Assembly: GCA_965247565.1 (NCBI GenBank)
Contig: CBDFHF010000002.1
Location: 428,316 to 492,315 of the forward strand
Length of the DNA stretch: 64,000 nt
Origin: CBDFHF01 sp965247565
GTDB lineage: Bacteria > Pseudomonadota > Gammaproteobacteria > Methylococcales > Methylomonadaceae
Reading direction: 5' to 3'
Numbering within the stretch: position 1 is the stretch's first letter; each line of letters starts with the position of its first letter. Below the pieces are notes generated by a model. The model was not told the DNA's origin. It worked only from the letters and a program-made list of their open reading frames with translations, and made no database searches. Both the position numbers and the translations under genes were made by a program. Shown one piece after another: positions 18,614 to 28,123 of this stretch.

Positions 18614-18869
18614 GAGATTCTCGTTTAGGGATGATAAGTTTACCGCGTAGACCTGGTTTTTGGTTCTATGAGGGAGTAATAGCTCTCACCAAACACGGTA
18701 AAGACATTAGCCATTATAGATGACATGTCTTTTGTGAAAAAAATTTTGGTAATTTTGCCACTCCCAGTTTTGAGTGGTCGCGCCATATTTGCAAGTAACA
18801 GCTTGCTGTAGCATCTTTTACAAAGGGGTTGGGGTATATACTTTACACATTTTATTAACCACATGGTGT

Positions 18870-19021
18870 ATGGGCTTTACCGTGGTGGAAGCACCGACCG
18901 TCTTCACAACTCGACGCAAGACCGACTATTTGCTTTTATTCCCGATGCTAGAGCGATGAGCAAAACCTCACGGTTTTTTCACGAGTTGATTGGTATTGTT
19001 TGGTATAGCGTTAAGCCGTGA
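18870..19021 (+). pseudogene. Duplicated 3' remnant of the ydcF-like gene
   Basis: The stretch translates to GFTVVEAPTVFTTRRKTDY, homologous to GFTVLEAPTIFTTRNSIDL of the intact gene at 16980-17729. A one-base deletion near 18930 (GACTATTTGC against GACTTGTTTGCC) then shifts the frame. The rest, to 19021, is almost base-identical to the end of the intact gene. The 5' three quarters of the gene are missing, so this is a non-coding by-product of the tandem duplication. The remaining 18614-18869 holds the leader of Calx-beta gene A and I see no gene in it. Confidence 0.85.
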
Positions 19022-19412
19022 GTCAGAGTGGGTAGATTTGCTGCCCACTCTGACCTTCGTGCTGCTTAGTCGTTGTCGGTGATTTCGACAGTAGCGGTTT
19101 TTTGAGATTTATTCACTTTATAAGAGCCGCCCGACTTGAGTTTGAGCGTTACTTTTTCTGTCGGCTCTTTGTTCAAATCATCTATCGGTGAAATATCGAC
19201 AGCAACAGAGGATTCACCGGCAGGAATGCTGACTTTACCTTTAATTTTTGTGTAATCCTTGCCGTTTCTGGCAGTGCCTGAAATGGCATAAGAAACATTG
19301 ATTTTCTTAGCTCTAGGTGCGTCAAATTCAATCAGAAAACGGCCAGGTAGGAAGCCGCCTTCAGCAGCATTGGCTTGGGCAGCAGAGATGCTAACGGTTG
19401 GTTTGCCTTTAA
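18935..19412. repeat. Long direct repeat, copy B
   Basis: Partner of 17643-18120 (offset 1,292 bp). It covers the end of the ydcF remnant, the stem-loop and the 3' third of Calx-beta gene B. The near-identity stops sharply within the linker codons of the two Calx-beta genes. Confidence 0.93.
19022..19054. terminator. Stem-loop, second copy
   Basis: Arms 19022-19032 and 19044-19054 repeat the stem-loop at 17730-17762 exactly. It sits downstream of the second Calx-beta gene, which reads toward it. Confidence 0.55.
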
Positions 19413-19854
19413 CAACGCCACCGCCTGTGCCACCGGATGATCCTTTAACTGAAACGGTGACATAGGGAACGCCAGCGATGATATAAGTTTCGGATGAGCG
19501 AGGGAAGTATTCCAAGGCATCGGGATGACCGGCTGCTTTGGCTGCATCATTCAATGTGATCCAAGAAGAAAGCTGAACTAAGGGTTTACCGCTTATGGCG
19601 GTTAGGGTCGCCGCGTCGACTTTTAGAGACGAGTCGGAAACGTTGCTTGGAATAAAGCCTTGTTCCTTAAACAAGGTACCACTTTCGTGTTTAACACCTA
19701 TAGAATCTTCGGATCCGGTGGGTTTGCCATTCACTGTGTATATGTCAACACTAATATCTGTGTAATTAATTTTGGAATCAACACCAGCCCAAGCTACGAG
19801 GGAGAGGCAGAGCAAAATAGCTAAAGTTAATAGTCTAAGGTATATCGAATGCAT
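19066..19854 (-). CDS. Exported Calx-beta domain protein B
   Basis: A 262-residue paralogue of the protein at 17774-18613. From VKGKPTVSISAAQ to the C-terminal VEITDND (about 115 residues) the two proteins are identical, while their N-terminal 130 or so residues share only general layout. The ATG at 19852-19854 (MHSIYLRLLTL) is chosen because AAGGA lies 7 bases upstream and a signal peptide (LAILLCLSLVAWA) follows at once; a start 78 bases upstream would bury the signal. Upstream regions of both genes share diverged similarity (CTATGA-GAGT-ATAG and ACACGGTAAAG), so the promoters were duplicated too. Confidence 0.82.
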   Translation of the reverse strand: MHSIYLRLLTLAILLCLSLVAWAGVDSKINYTDISVDIYTVNGKPTGSEDSIGVKHESGTLFKEQGFIPSNVSDSSLKVDAATLTAISGKPLVQLSSWITLNDAAKAAGHPDALEYFPRSSETYIIAGVPYVTVSVKGSSGGTGGGVVKGKPTVSISAAQANAAEGGFLPGRFLIEFDAPRAKKINVSYAISGTARNGKDYTKIKGKVSIPAGESSVAVDISPIDDLNKEPTEKVTLKLKSGGSYKVNKSQKTATVEITDND

Positions 19855-20122
19855 TAGTGGTTCCTTTGTAAGTTGTTGAATGTTATGCACAAGCCAAGAA
19901 CTTTGGGTCCTATGAAGAGTGATAGTCCTCACCGAACACGGTAAAGGCGAAGCGCATTATAGGCATTAAATTCGCCATTTAAAACGTATTGTTATCATTA
20001 CTTGTTAATCAACGTACAAGCCTAATATGTGCACGGATCAACGGGTATTTTTGGCTTTGTGTTGGGTGAATTTAAACAAACGACACCAAAATCCCATAGG
20101 ATTTTGAATAGCAGTAAGACAG

Positions 20123-20410
20123 TCAGGTGTGAATCTTGGTGGTCAAATCAAGACCAAGAGCTTTAACTACGGCAAGCGTGGTTTTCAAGGTCGGGTTGCC
20201 GTTCTCGCTAAAGGAACGGTAAAGTTGTTCGCGGGAAAGTCCAGTTAGACCGGCGATTTGCGCCATACCCTTCGCACGGGCTACAACGCCAAGTGCGTGA
20301 GCTATGTAACTAGCGTCGTTTGTCTCGAACGCTTCGGCCATAAAGGTTGCCATTGCTTCGTCAGAAGCTAAATCCTCGGCGGGATCGTAGGTTGTCAGAT
20401 TTTCAGCCAT
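20123..20410 (-). CDS. HigA-type antitoxin (addiction module antidote protein)
   Basis: A 95-residue protein starting MAENLTTYDPAEDL. It contains the layout of the addiction-module antidote family: DPAEDLASDEAMATFMAEAF, ASYIAHALGVVARAKGM, then an XRE-type helix-turn-helix (AQIAGLTGLSREQLYRSFS) and GNPTLKTTLAVVKALGLDL. Such antitoxins bind the partner toxin and repress their own promoter. It overlaps or abuts the truncated toxin just upstream (leftward reading), so the usual toxin-first order is kept although the toxin is broken. Confidence 0.82.
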   Translation of the reverse strand: MAENLTTYDPAEDLASDEAMATFMAEAFETNDASYIAHALGVVARAKGMAQIAGLTGLSREQLYRSFSENGNPTLKTTLAVVKALGLDLTTKIHT

Positions 20411-20411
20411 T

Positions 20412-20537
20412 TCATTCAATACCAGCATGACCAAAGCCAAGGCGGTCTAAGCGGGAAGCTATCAAGCCTCTTATGCGCTCATTCTTAAGTTGTATTCGCC
20501 GTGTCCTGAAGGTTTCCGTTTGCTTTATCTCGATCAT
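20412..20537 (-). pseudogene. Truncated HigB/RelE-like toxin (addiction module killer)
   Basis: The reading frame from the ATG at 20535-20537 begins MIEIKQTETFRTRRIQLKNE and continues RIRGLIASRLDRL, which matches the start of the toxin family paired with this antitoxin (consensus MxEIxxTxxFxxWLxxLxDxxARxxIxxRLxRL). It then stops after about 41 residues, where family members run to about 95-110. The conserved ELRI, GPGYRVYY and CGGDK-like C-terminal motifs are absent. The missing part is not found next to it, so this is a deletion remnant and presumably not toxic. Confidence 0.7.
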
Positions 20538-20640
20538 TTCACATTGTAGTTTATAAACTACTAGGTAACAAGGCTTTGAGTTGCTGGAGTTTTGCAGAAA
20601 GGTATACTCTGATTCCTGTTTAACCAAACACAGATCAATC

Positions 20641-21705
20641 ATGTCCAACTCGCTAAGTTCCGCATCAGAAAAATCTGGTTTGCCGCCGGGGTTTTTAGTT
20701 CATGTCGGCAAAGTTCACCCACATGAAAATACCATAACAGTAGTTAATTACAATAAAACCAGTCTGGAAAAATCCACCGTTAATTCAATTGAAGAGGTTC
20801 TGACTTATAGAAACACGGACAGTATCACTTGGGTAATGATTGAGGGTTTAAAAGACATCGCCACCATTGATGCTATCGGCAAGCACTTTAAAATTCACGC
20901 ACTGGTGTTGGAAGATATTCTCAATACCCATCAACGACCTAAGTTCGAGGAATTCGATGATTTTTTGTATATTGTTATTAAAGCGCTGGCTCAAGGTAAT
21001 GGCGATTTCGATGTGGAATACGAACAGATTAGTTTATTGATATTGGATCAATTTGTTTTTACCTTTAAAGAAAAGCCGGATCAGATTTTTGAGCCGATTT
21101 TAAATCGACTGGAAAATGAAAAAAGTCTGTTAAGAAATCATGGTAGCGATTTTCTAGCTTACGTGATTATGGACACCATCGTTGACGAGTACTTTGCTTT
21201 GCAGGATGCTTTCGATGAATCGATCGAAGCGATTGAAGATGAATTGTTAAGCAACCCGAGTACGAAAACGTTAGGCCACATTCAAAAGTTAAGGCGGGAG
21301 CTGATATTTATTCGCCGGAGCATATCACCGGTTCGGGAGCTATTGGCGGCTATTCAGCGTAGTGAATCATCTTTGCTTGAACAACGTACCCACCGTTATT
21401 TTGGTGACATTTATGATCATGCTATTCGCATTATTGAATCGATGGAATCGTATCGTGATTTGCTGGCGGATATGTTGGATATCTATTTGTCCAGTATCAG
21501 TAACAAAATGAATGAAACCATGAAAGTGCTGACGGTTTTTGCCTCAATTTTTATACCGCTGACTTTTATCGCCGGAGTTTATGGGATGAATTTTGATTAC
21601 ATGCCGGAATTACGATGGAAATGGGCTTATCCGGCGTTGTGGGCTTTTTTTATCGGCGTTTCTGTGCTTTTGCTGCTGTATTTTAAGAAAAAGAAGTGGC
21701 TTTAG
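20641..21705 (+). CDS. corA: CorA-family Mg2+/Co2+ transporter
   Basis: A 354-residue inner-membrane channel. The long cytoplasmic N-terminal domain (MIEGLKD..., VLEDILNTHQRPKFEEFDDF) is followed by two C-terminal transmembrane helices, about residues 290-310 and 325-345. The family-defining YGMN motif lies at the end of the first helix, within FIAGVYGMNFDYMPEL. The ATG at 20641 (MSNSLSSASEKSG) is chosen; an earlier in-frame start adds 20 unconserved residues. It is divergent from the toxin-antitoxin remnant. Confidence 0.95.
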   Translation: MSNSLSSASEKSGLPPGFLVHVGKVHPHENTITVVNYNKTSLEKSTVNSIEEVLTYRNTDSITWVMIEGLKDIATIDAIGKHFKIHALVLEDILNTHQRPKFEEFDDFLYIVIKALAQGNGDFDVEYEQISLLILDQFVFTFKEKPDQIFEPILNRLENEKSLLRNHGSDFLAYVIMDTIVDEYFALQDAFDESIEAIEDELLSNPSTKTLGHIQKLRRELIFIRRSISPVRELLAAIQRSESSLLEQRTHRYFGDIYDHAIRIIESMESYRDLLADMLDIYLSSISNKMNETMKVLTVFASIFIPLTFIAGVYGMNFDYMPELRWKWAYPALWAFFIGVSVLLLLYFKKKKWL

Positions 21706-21925
21706 TTCGAGATTCCTGACTACTTAAGTGCTTCAACCCAATTCGCCCAATCTCAAATTTCGTCATACCGACATTGCTAGCCTCTGGTCTGTTGGAAAGT
21801 TCTGCTCGGACGAGTAAGATAAGTCAGCTTACTGGTGTCTAAGTGGGGAACTTAATGAATGCCTGGGAATTCTCACGATACTGTTACAATATCCAAATAA
21901 CTATAAGCAACTAATCACTGATGGG

Positions 21926-22405
21926 ATGAATATGACAATGTATAAATACTTTTTAAAACTCAATTTTGTGGTTCTGGCGTTATTTTCACTTTCCGCCACC
22001 GCTGAAATTTTGAGCAAAGAGACGATTCCTGAAAAAATAGTCGCTCAATTGTATAAAAGACATGCAGATGCTGCGGATATGAAGGCTGAAAAAACCGTGC
22101 ATTTTGCCCAAGAACTGTTCAAGGTTTCATTTAAATCCGGTGAAGAAAAGCAGGTTGAACTGTATCGTCCTGACGGACATTTTTACGCTCGAGGTGAGCA
22201 AGTTCAGTCTATTTTTTTGATGGTACCGGGTTCAGAACAAAATTTAAAAACCGAGTTTGATAAGTTTGAAGTTAAAGAATCCATATTAATAGCAAATCCA
22301 AATAGCGCCGGAGAGGAATATGATTTATCAATTTCTTCGGCAGGCAAAAACTGGAGTGTTACTGTTGATGGTAATGGCAAAATAGTTAAAAAAGAGCAAA
22401 ATTAA
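21926..22405 (+). CDS. Exported protein of unknown function
   Basis: A 159-residue protein with a signal peptide (FVVLALFSLSATA) and a small, Lys- and Glu-rich mature part. The second half reads like a short beta-rich domain similar in layout to periplasmic PepSY-like proteins (FYARGEQVQS, YDLSISSAGKNWSVTVDGNG). I do not recognise a definite family. Several in-frame ATGs (21926, 21932, 21938) make the exact start uncertain. It has its own upstream gap of 220 bp in which I see nothing distinctive. Confidence 0.65.
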   Translation: MNMTMYKYFLKLNFVVLALFSLSATAEILSKETIPEKIVAQLYKRHADAADMKAEKTVHFAQELFKVSFKSGEEKQVELYRPDGHFYARGEQVQSIFLMVPGSEQNLKTEFDKFEVKESILIANPNSAGEEYDLSISSAGKNWSVTVDGNGKIVKKEQN

Positions 22406-22489
22406 AACTTTAAAAACTAACAAAATGAATGTGTGTTATCAGGTTGATTTGATAATGTTGTTATATGCAACCACCGCTGGGTTTTATCT

Positions 22490-23200
22490 TTGCCATTCAC
22501 AATAAAATTGGATTTTGATAGATTTATCACCATTCACGTCATACTGCCGATTCTATTATTATTGACGTTGTTCTATAGTCTGGAGTCGACCGGCCTGGAT
22601 TTATGGCTTGGTAAACAGTTTTATAGTACTGCGCTCAAGGAGTGGTCATTTAAAGAGAATTGGTTTGCAGAAACTGCTTTACATACAGGAGGACGCTTCT
22701 TTATTTACATACTTGCAAGTTCTGTACTGGTTTGTTTGTTGTATTCGTTCAAATCAGTTTCAGTTTTTACTCGTTATCGAAAACCACTCTGTTTTTTATT
22801 GCTAGCCAGCATAATCGGACCGTTAGTTATTTCAATCTTAAAAAACACTACTCATATTTATTGTCCGTGGAATTTAACCGATTTTGGTGGTGATAAGCCT
22901 TACGTTCGTTTATTTGACCGCGTTGATAGTCAGCTGCCGGTTGGTCATTGTTTTCCCGCGGCTCACGCAGGCGCTGGCTTTACCTTTATCAGTCTTTACT
23001 TTTTTCTGACGGTGGTTAAACGCGAATATAATCGCTATGGCCTGTATTTTGGTTTAGTACTAGGGTTATTTTTTGGTTTCGCTCAGCAAGTACGCGGCGC
23101 GCATTTTTTAAGTCATGATGTATTTGCCTTATCGATAGACTGGTTTTCATCTCTAGTTGTATTTATTTTATTTTTTAGGAAACAAATCAAATGGGTTTAG
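22490..23200 (+). CDS. PAP2-family membrane phosphatase
   Basis: A protein of about 236 residues with some six membrane segments. The three PAP2 catalytic blocks are visible: KNTTHIYCPWNLTDFGGDKP, then GHCFPAAHAGAG, then RGAHFLSHDV. The CPW-L-FGG variant is typical of envelope-lipid phosphatases close to the lipid A 1-phosphatase group. No ATG fits the expected N-terminus; the frame is open from a TTG at 22490. It overlaps the downstream sulfatase-type gene by 10 bases, so the two are translationally coupled and probably act together on phosphorylated envelope glycolipids. Confidence 0.8.
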   Translation: MPFTIKLDFDRFITIHVILPILLLLTLFYSLESTGLDLWLGKQFYSTALKEWSFKENWFAETALHTGGRFFIYILASSVLVCLLYSFKSVSVFTRYRKPLCFLLLASIIGPLVISILKNTTHIYCPWNLTDFGGDKPYVRLFDRVDSQLPVGHCFPAAHAGAGFTFISLYFFLTVVKREYNRYGLYFGLVLGLFFGFAQQVRGAHFLSHDVFALSIDWFSSLVVFILFFRKQIKWV

Positions 23201-25125
23201 GAGCTGGGTTTGGCGGCTTTTTTTCAAAGTCACGGTTTACCATCGTTCTATTATTTTTATTAATTAACTTAGGTACTTTTGCAGTACTCAGGTTGGCTTT
23301 GCTAATAAAACAACTCGCTGACATCGACACACCGTTTTACCAAATAGTACTAGCCTTTCTGCTAGGTTTTATTCACGATATTGCTTTTTTCAGTTATTTA
23401 CTCATTCCTTTTGTTTTGTATCTGCTGATTGTTCCTAATCGCATTTATCAAAGTAAGCTACATAAAATATTCAGTATTATCGGTTTTATTGTCTGTCTGT
23501 ATTTATTGTTTTTTATCGAGTTATCTGAGTGGACGTTCTGGGACGAGTTTGGCGTTAGATTTAATTTTATTGCTGTCGACTACCTAGTTTATACGCACGA
23601 AGTCGTCAATAATATTATTGAGTCTTACCCGCTTGGTTGGTTGTTATCAGGTATTCTGATTATTACCCTAATTTGTTTTTTATTGGTAAGAAAGCTATTG
23701 GCGCATACTTTTCATGCCACCGAAAATTTTTTGAGGCGGTTTAAAATCTCCTGCGTCTTATTAATTTTGCCTGTAGTAAGTTATTTCGTGGTCGGTTCAT
23801 CATGGTACCAATTTTCAACCAACACGTATTTGAATGAGTTAGCTGCCAACGGTCCATATCAATTTTTTTCGGCATTTAGAAATAATGAATTGGATTATCG
23901 ACATTTTTATAAATTGGGTGATGATAAACAGCTATCGAAACTGATTAGAAAGCAAGTAGGCGCTAAAGAAACCGCGAACTCCGATGAGCATTTATATAAT
24001 ATTAAACGGATGATCACCGCGTCGGAACCGGAAAAACGATTAAATATTGTTTTGATTACAGTGGAAAGTTTAAGCGCTGAATTCATGGCCACTTTTGGCA
24101 GTAAAGAAAACATCACCCCGTACATGGATGAATGGTTTAAAGAAGGTTTGCTGTTTACTAATTTTTACGCAACAGGTACACGAACTATCAGAGGGCTTGA
24201 GGCATTAACGTTGTCTATTCCACCAACACCTGGGCAGTCCATCGTAAAACGACCTGATAACGGTAATCTTTTTAGTTTGGGTTATGTGTTACAACAGCGC
24301 GGTTATGACACGGCATTTTTATACGGAGGGCGTGGTTTTTTTGACAATATGAACGCTTTTTATGAGGGCAATGGCTATCGTATCGTCGATCAAACCGATT
24401 TTACGAAGGAGGAAATAACTTTTGCTAATGCCTGGGGCGTTTCAGACGACATCATTTTCAATCGGGTTATTAAAGAAGCGGATCAGGATCACCAAAATCA
24501 CAAACCGTTCTTTTTTCAGATAATGACCACCAGTAATCACCGACCTTATACCTATCCAGAGGGAAAAATCGACATTCCTTCGGGTAAAGGACGCGAAGGC
24601 GCAGTAAAATATACCGATTACGCTATTGGAGAGTTTATTAAACAGGCTAAAAGCAAGCCTTGGTTTGATGATACCGTATTTGTAATGGTGGCTGATCATT
24701 GCGCGGGCAGCGCTCGCAAGACGGAACTACCGGTTGACAAATACCACATACCCTTGTTTATTTATGCGCCTAAACATGTGCCGGCAGTCAAAAACGACAC
24801 GCTATCCAGTCAGATTGATGTAGCACCGACACTGTTAGGCTTACTCAATACCGGTTATGAAAGCCAATTTTACGGCCGTGATATTATGAAAATGCCGAAA
24901 AATGAGGGTAGGGCATTAATTAGCAACTACCAAAAGTTGGGTTTATTTAAAGATAATAAGCTAGTGTATTTATCACCACAGCAAAAAGTTGATGTCGTTG
25001 ACGACCCGTTGGGTGTACATCATGTAATCGATAGTGAACATGCAAAAGAATTGATTTTAGAGAATATGGCTTATTATCAGTCAGCTGATTATATTTGGAC
25101 TCATCGTATCAGTCGCCATCATTAA
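23191..25125 (+). CDS. LTA synthase/phosphoethanolamine transferase-like membrane sulfatase
   Basis: A 644-residue protein with five N-terminal membrane segments (first about 220 residues) and a large periplasmic alkaline-phosphatase-fold domain from about residue 285. Motifs: NIVLITVESLSAEFMATFG, the likely nucleophile region ATGTRTIRGLEAL, FLYGGRGFFDN and the metal-binding VFVMVADHCA. This is the arrangement of LtaS/OpgB/MdoB-type phosphoglycerol or phosphoethanolamine transferases. It overlaps the PAP2 gene, suggesting a lipid-head-group modification pair. The substrate cannot be named from sequence. Confidence 0.85.
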   Translation: MGLGAGFGGFFSKSRFTIVLLFLLINLGTFAVLRLALLIKQLADIDTPFYQIVLAFLLGFIHDIAFFSYLLIPFVLYLLIVPNRIYQSKLHKIFSIIGFIVCLYLLFFIELSEWTFWDEFGVRFNFIAVDYLVYTHEVVNNIIESYPLGWLLSGILIITLICFLLVRKLLAHTFHATENFLRRFKISCVLLILPVVSYFVVGSSWYQFSTNTYLNELAANGPYQFFSAFRNNELDYRHFYKLGDDKQLSKLIRKQVGAKETANSDEHLYNIKRMITASEPEKRLNIVLITVESLSAEFMATFGSKENITPYMDEWFKEGLLFTNFYATGTRTIRGLEALTLSIPPTPGQSIVKRPDNGNLFSLGYVLQQRGYDTAFLYGGRGFFDNMNAFYEGNGYRIVDQTDFTKEEITFANAWGVSDDIIFNRVIKEADQDHQNHKPFFFQIMTTSNHRPYTYPEGKIDIPSGKGREGAVKYTDYAIGEFIKQAKSKPWFDDTVFVMVADHCAGSARKTELPVDKYHIPLFIYAPKHVPAVKNDTLSSQIDVAPTLLGLLNTGYESQFYGRDIMKMPKNEGRALISNYQKLGLFKDNKLVYLSPQQKVDVVDDPLGVHHVIDSEHAKELILENMAYYQSADYIWTHRISRHH

Positions 25126-25257
25126 ACGAAGTCCGATCAATTGATTGTTATGATGGTTAAAACTTCTTAAAGGCTCTAATAGAAAACAGAATTTTCAGGC
25201 AATGGCTAAGTCAAAGACGAGTTGCCGCATCAAACTTAATAACGATAAGGGAAACAC

Positions 25258-26952
25258 ATGTTAAACAAAAAATATAGAAAACGCAGTCTGACAGCGATTA
25301 CTCTTGCGCTGCTTGCATCCAGCTCATTATCTTTGGCGGCAAAGTCAGATTTAATTGATCCTAAACAAGGTGGATTTGGGAGCGTTGATCAGGCGGGCTC
25401 TGCAACGGGATCGGGTAATACATCTTCCATTCTGGAATCGCTAAAGCAGACCGAATCAAATGGAAAAAAGACCGACTACATTGAAGCGCTCAATTTGCTT
25501 AAGCAAAACAAGCTGTCAGAAGCTAAAAAGAAAATTGAGCTTTTAATTAGGCAATCTCCCCAAGAAGCTGAGTATTACAATTTGCTGGCCCTGGCAGAAA
25601 CGTTGGGCAAAAAACCCGACGCTGCACAAAAAAGCTACCAAAAAGCAATCGAGCTTAATAAAAATAATATTCTGGCGCGCCTGGGTTTAGCCAAGTTGCA
25701 CCTGGAAGCCGGGGAACTCGATAAAGCTAAAGATTATGCTAACCAAACGCTAGCGATTGACGATAAATCGATTAATGCCTATTTATTATTAGCTGATGTA
25801 GCACTCAAACAGAGGAATACTCAGGAAGTTGAAAAAACTTTACTAACCGCACAAGAAAAAACAAAAGGCAATATAACCGCTGAGGTTGAAGTTATTAAAG
25901 CCTTAGGCCAGTTTTATTCTATGCAAAAACAACCCGAGAAAATTCTTGGCCTGGGTGAAGATGTCGCTAACCGTTACCCCAATAACAACATTGCTTTGTC
26001 TGTGCTTGCACAAGCACAAATGCTTAATAATAAAAATGATTTGGCTGAACAAACGTTACTTAAGCTAATTGACCTAAATAAAAAAGATAACGGGGCTCGA
26101 TTGTTATTAGTGAGACTACTTAATAATCAAGTAGGTAGAGAAAAAGACATACTTAAGTTAATAGATGAAGCTATCGCCGTCGATACAAACAATCCGGAAC
26201 CACAACTGGTGAAAGGTGCTTATTTGATTAAACAAAAACGTACCCCGGAAGCGTTGGAAATAGCCAATAGATTAGATGAACAGTTTCCTAAATTACCTTT
26301 AGGCAAATTGTTACAAGGCGATGTGTTTTTGGCAGAGAAAAACTTAGATAAAGCGTTAAGTGCCTACCAGTTGGGCTATAAAATGAATCCCAACGATAAG
26401 GTGTTGTTTACTATTGTCGATATATTGAGTACGCAGGGTAAATCGGCAGAAGCTATTAAAATGCTCAGCAAAGCACTAGAAAACCAAAAGAAAAATGGAT
26501 CAATACACTTTAAATTAGCTTCTGTTTACCAATCTCAAAAAGATTACCTCCAAGCTGAAAAACACTATAAAGCCATACTAGCGGAGCAGGCTGATAACGT
26601 TTTGGCTTTAAATAATTTGGCGTGGATTTATTCTCAGCAAAATAACCCGCAAGCTCTGGAGCTGGCGAAAAAAGCCTACGAAAAAACCGCTAAATCTCCT
26701 GTTGTCGGGGATACTTACGGAGCTATTTTGGTAAAGCAGGGGCAGGTGAAAGAAGGCATTGCCATCCTTGAAATGGCTGCGGCACAAGCACCTAAGATTA
26801 ACGACATTCAGTATCACTTGGCAGAGGCTTATGCGGCTAATAATGAAAATAAAAAGGCGATTGATATACTGGAAGTCATTGTGAAATCAGAACAGAGTTT
26901 CTCCGAGAAAAATGCCGCTCTCGGTTTGTTAGATAAACTGAAAGCAAAATAA
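25258..26952 (+). CDS. Exported tetratricopeptide-repeat protein
   Basis: A 564-residue protein with a signal peptide (LTAITLALLASSSLSLAA), a Gly/Ser-rich segment, then about a dozen TPR-like helical repeats to the C-terminus (for example EAEYYNLLALAETLGKKPDA and NVLALNNLAWIYSQQNNPQA). TPR arrays are protein-protein interaction scaffolds. The layout resembles TPR proteins of exopolysaccharide or PEP-CTERM systems, but no exosortase or EPS genes are nearby. AAGGGAAA precedes the ATG. Confidence 0.8.
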   Translation: MLNKKYRKRSLTAITLALLASSSLSLAAKSDLIDPKQGGFGSVDQAGSATGSGNTSSILESLKQTESNGKKTDYIEALNLLKQNKLSEAKKKIELLIRQSPQEAEYYNLLALAETLGKKPDAAQKSYQKAIELNKNNILARLGLAKLHLEAGELDKAKDYANQTLAIDDKSINAYLLLADVALKQRNTQEVEKTLLTAQEKTKGNITAEVEVIKALGQFYSMQKQPEKILGLGEDVANRYPNNNIALSVLAQAQMLNNKNDLAEQTLLKLIDLNKKDNGARLLLVRLLNNQVGREKDILKLIDEAIAVDTNNPEPQLVKGAYLIKQKRTPEALEIANRLDEQFPKLPLGKLLQGDVFLAEKNLDKALSAYQLGYKMNPNDKVLFTIVDILSTQGKSAEAIKMLSKALENQKKNGSIHFKLASVYQSQKDYLQAEKHYKAILAEQADNVLALNNLAWIYSQQNNPQALELAKKAYEKTAKSPVVGDTYGAILVKQGQVKEGIAILEMAAAQAPKINDIQYHLAEAYAANNENKKAIDILEVIVKSEQSFSEKNAALGLLDKLKAK

Positions 26953-27133
26953 AATTTTCGGTAAATTCCCAAACAAAATAGGGGCGAATGTGTCAATTAA
27001 TATCCACTGTAACAATGATTTCATTTGCTATAGTCGGGTAGTAAAATGCCGCTTGATCTTAATCAATTTTAGAGTTGATGACTGAAGTTTTTTAAAATCT
27101 GCTCTTTTATAATTTTTCTGTGTTAAGGCTTTC

Positions 27134-28090
27134 ATGGATTTAAAATTTCTCGATTTCGAACAACCCATCGCTGAATTGGAAGCGAAAATTGCTGAGCTCC
27201 GAAAGGTGGAGTTTGATAATGATTTCAATATTTCTGATGCACTTAGGCAATTAGAAGAGAGAAGTCAGGCTCTTACTGAGTCTATCTTTGCGAATCTTTC
27301 AGATTGGCAAATTTCTCAATTATCAAGACATCCGGGCCGGCCTTACACCCTGGATTATGTTGAGCGCGTGTTTACTGATTTTCATCCATTACATGGGGAT
27401 CGCGCTTATGCAGACGATCCGGCTATTATTTGTGGATTGGCCCGTCTTAACGAGCAACCGGTAATGGTCATTGGGCACCAAAAAGGCCGGGATACCAAAG
27501 AGAAAATCTATCGGAACTTTGGCATGCCTCGTCCGGAAGGATACCGCAAAGCGCTGCGGGTAATGAAAATGGCGGAACGATTTAAAATTCCAGTCATTTG
27601 CCTTATTGATACCCCCGGCGCTTATCCTGGTATCGGTGCTGAAGAACGCGGCCAAAGTGAAGCTATTGCCCGAAATCTGTTTGAAATGGCTCAGCTAAAA
27701 ACACCGATTATCTGCACTATTATTGGCGAGGGTGGCTCTGGCGGTGCTCTAGCCATAGGGGTGGGTGATCGTTTAATTATGTTGGAATTTAGTACTTATT
27801 CGGTCATTTCGCCGGAAGGTTGTGCTTCCATCTTGTGGAAAAGCGCAGACAAATCTCAGTTAGCTGCCGAAGCGATGGGTATCACTTCTGATCGAATCAG
27901 AGCTCAGGGCTTTTTAGATGAAGTAGTGAGAGAACCTGTTGGTGGTGGGCATAGAGACTTCCAAGCTATTGCCGATAATTTAAAAGATGCATTAATCCGT
28001 CACTTAACTGATCTAAAACAGCAGAATATTGATGAGTTACTAGATAGACGTTATCAACGGATAATGAGTTTTGGGGCTTTTACGGAATAG
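27134..28090 (+). CDS. accA: Acetyl-CoA carboxylase carboxyltransferase subunit alpha
   Basis: A 318-residue cytoplasmic subunit of acetyl-CoA carboxylase, making malonyl-CoA for fatty acid synthesis with AccD. It starts MDLKFLDFEQPIAELEAKI and carries GRPYTLDYVERVFTDFHPLH, PVMVIGHQKGRDTKEKI, CLIDTPGAYPGIGAEERGQS and the glycine-rich GEGGSGGALAIGVGD. Length and motifs are standard. A strong terminator follows, separating it from tilS. Confidence 0.98.
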   Translation: MDLKFLDFEQPIAELEAKIAELRKVEFDNDFNISDALRQLEERSQALTESIFANLSDWQISQLSRHPGRPYTLDYVERVFTDFHPLHGDRAYADDPAIICGLARLNEQPVMVIGHQKGRDTKEKIYRNFGMPRPEGYRKALRVMKMAERFKIPVICLIDTPGAYPGIGAEERGQSEAIARNLFEMAQLKTPIICTIIGEGGSGGALAIGVGDRLIMLEFSTYSVISPEGCASILWKSADKSQLAAEAMGITSDRIRAQGFLDEVVREPVGGGHRDFQAIADNLKDALIRHLTDLKQQNIDELLDRRYQRIMSFGAFTE

Positions 28091-28123
28091 CTCGATAAAT
28101 AGTTATCTGTGTATTAGTCTTTT

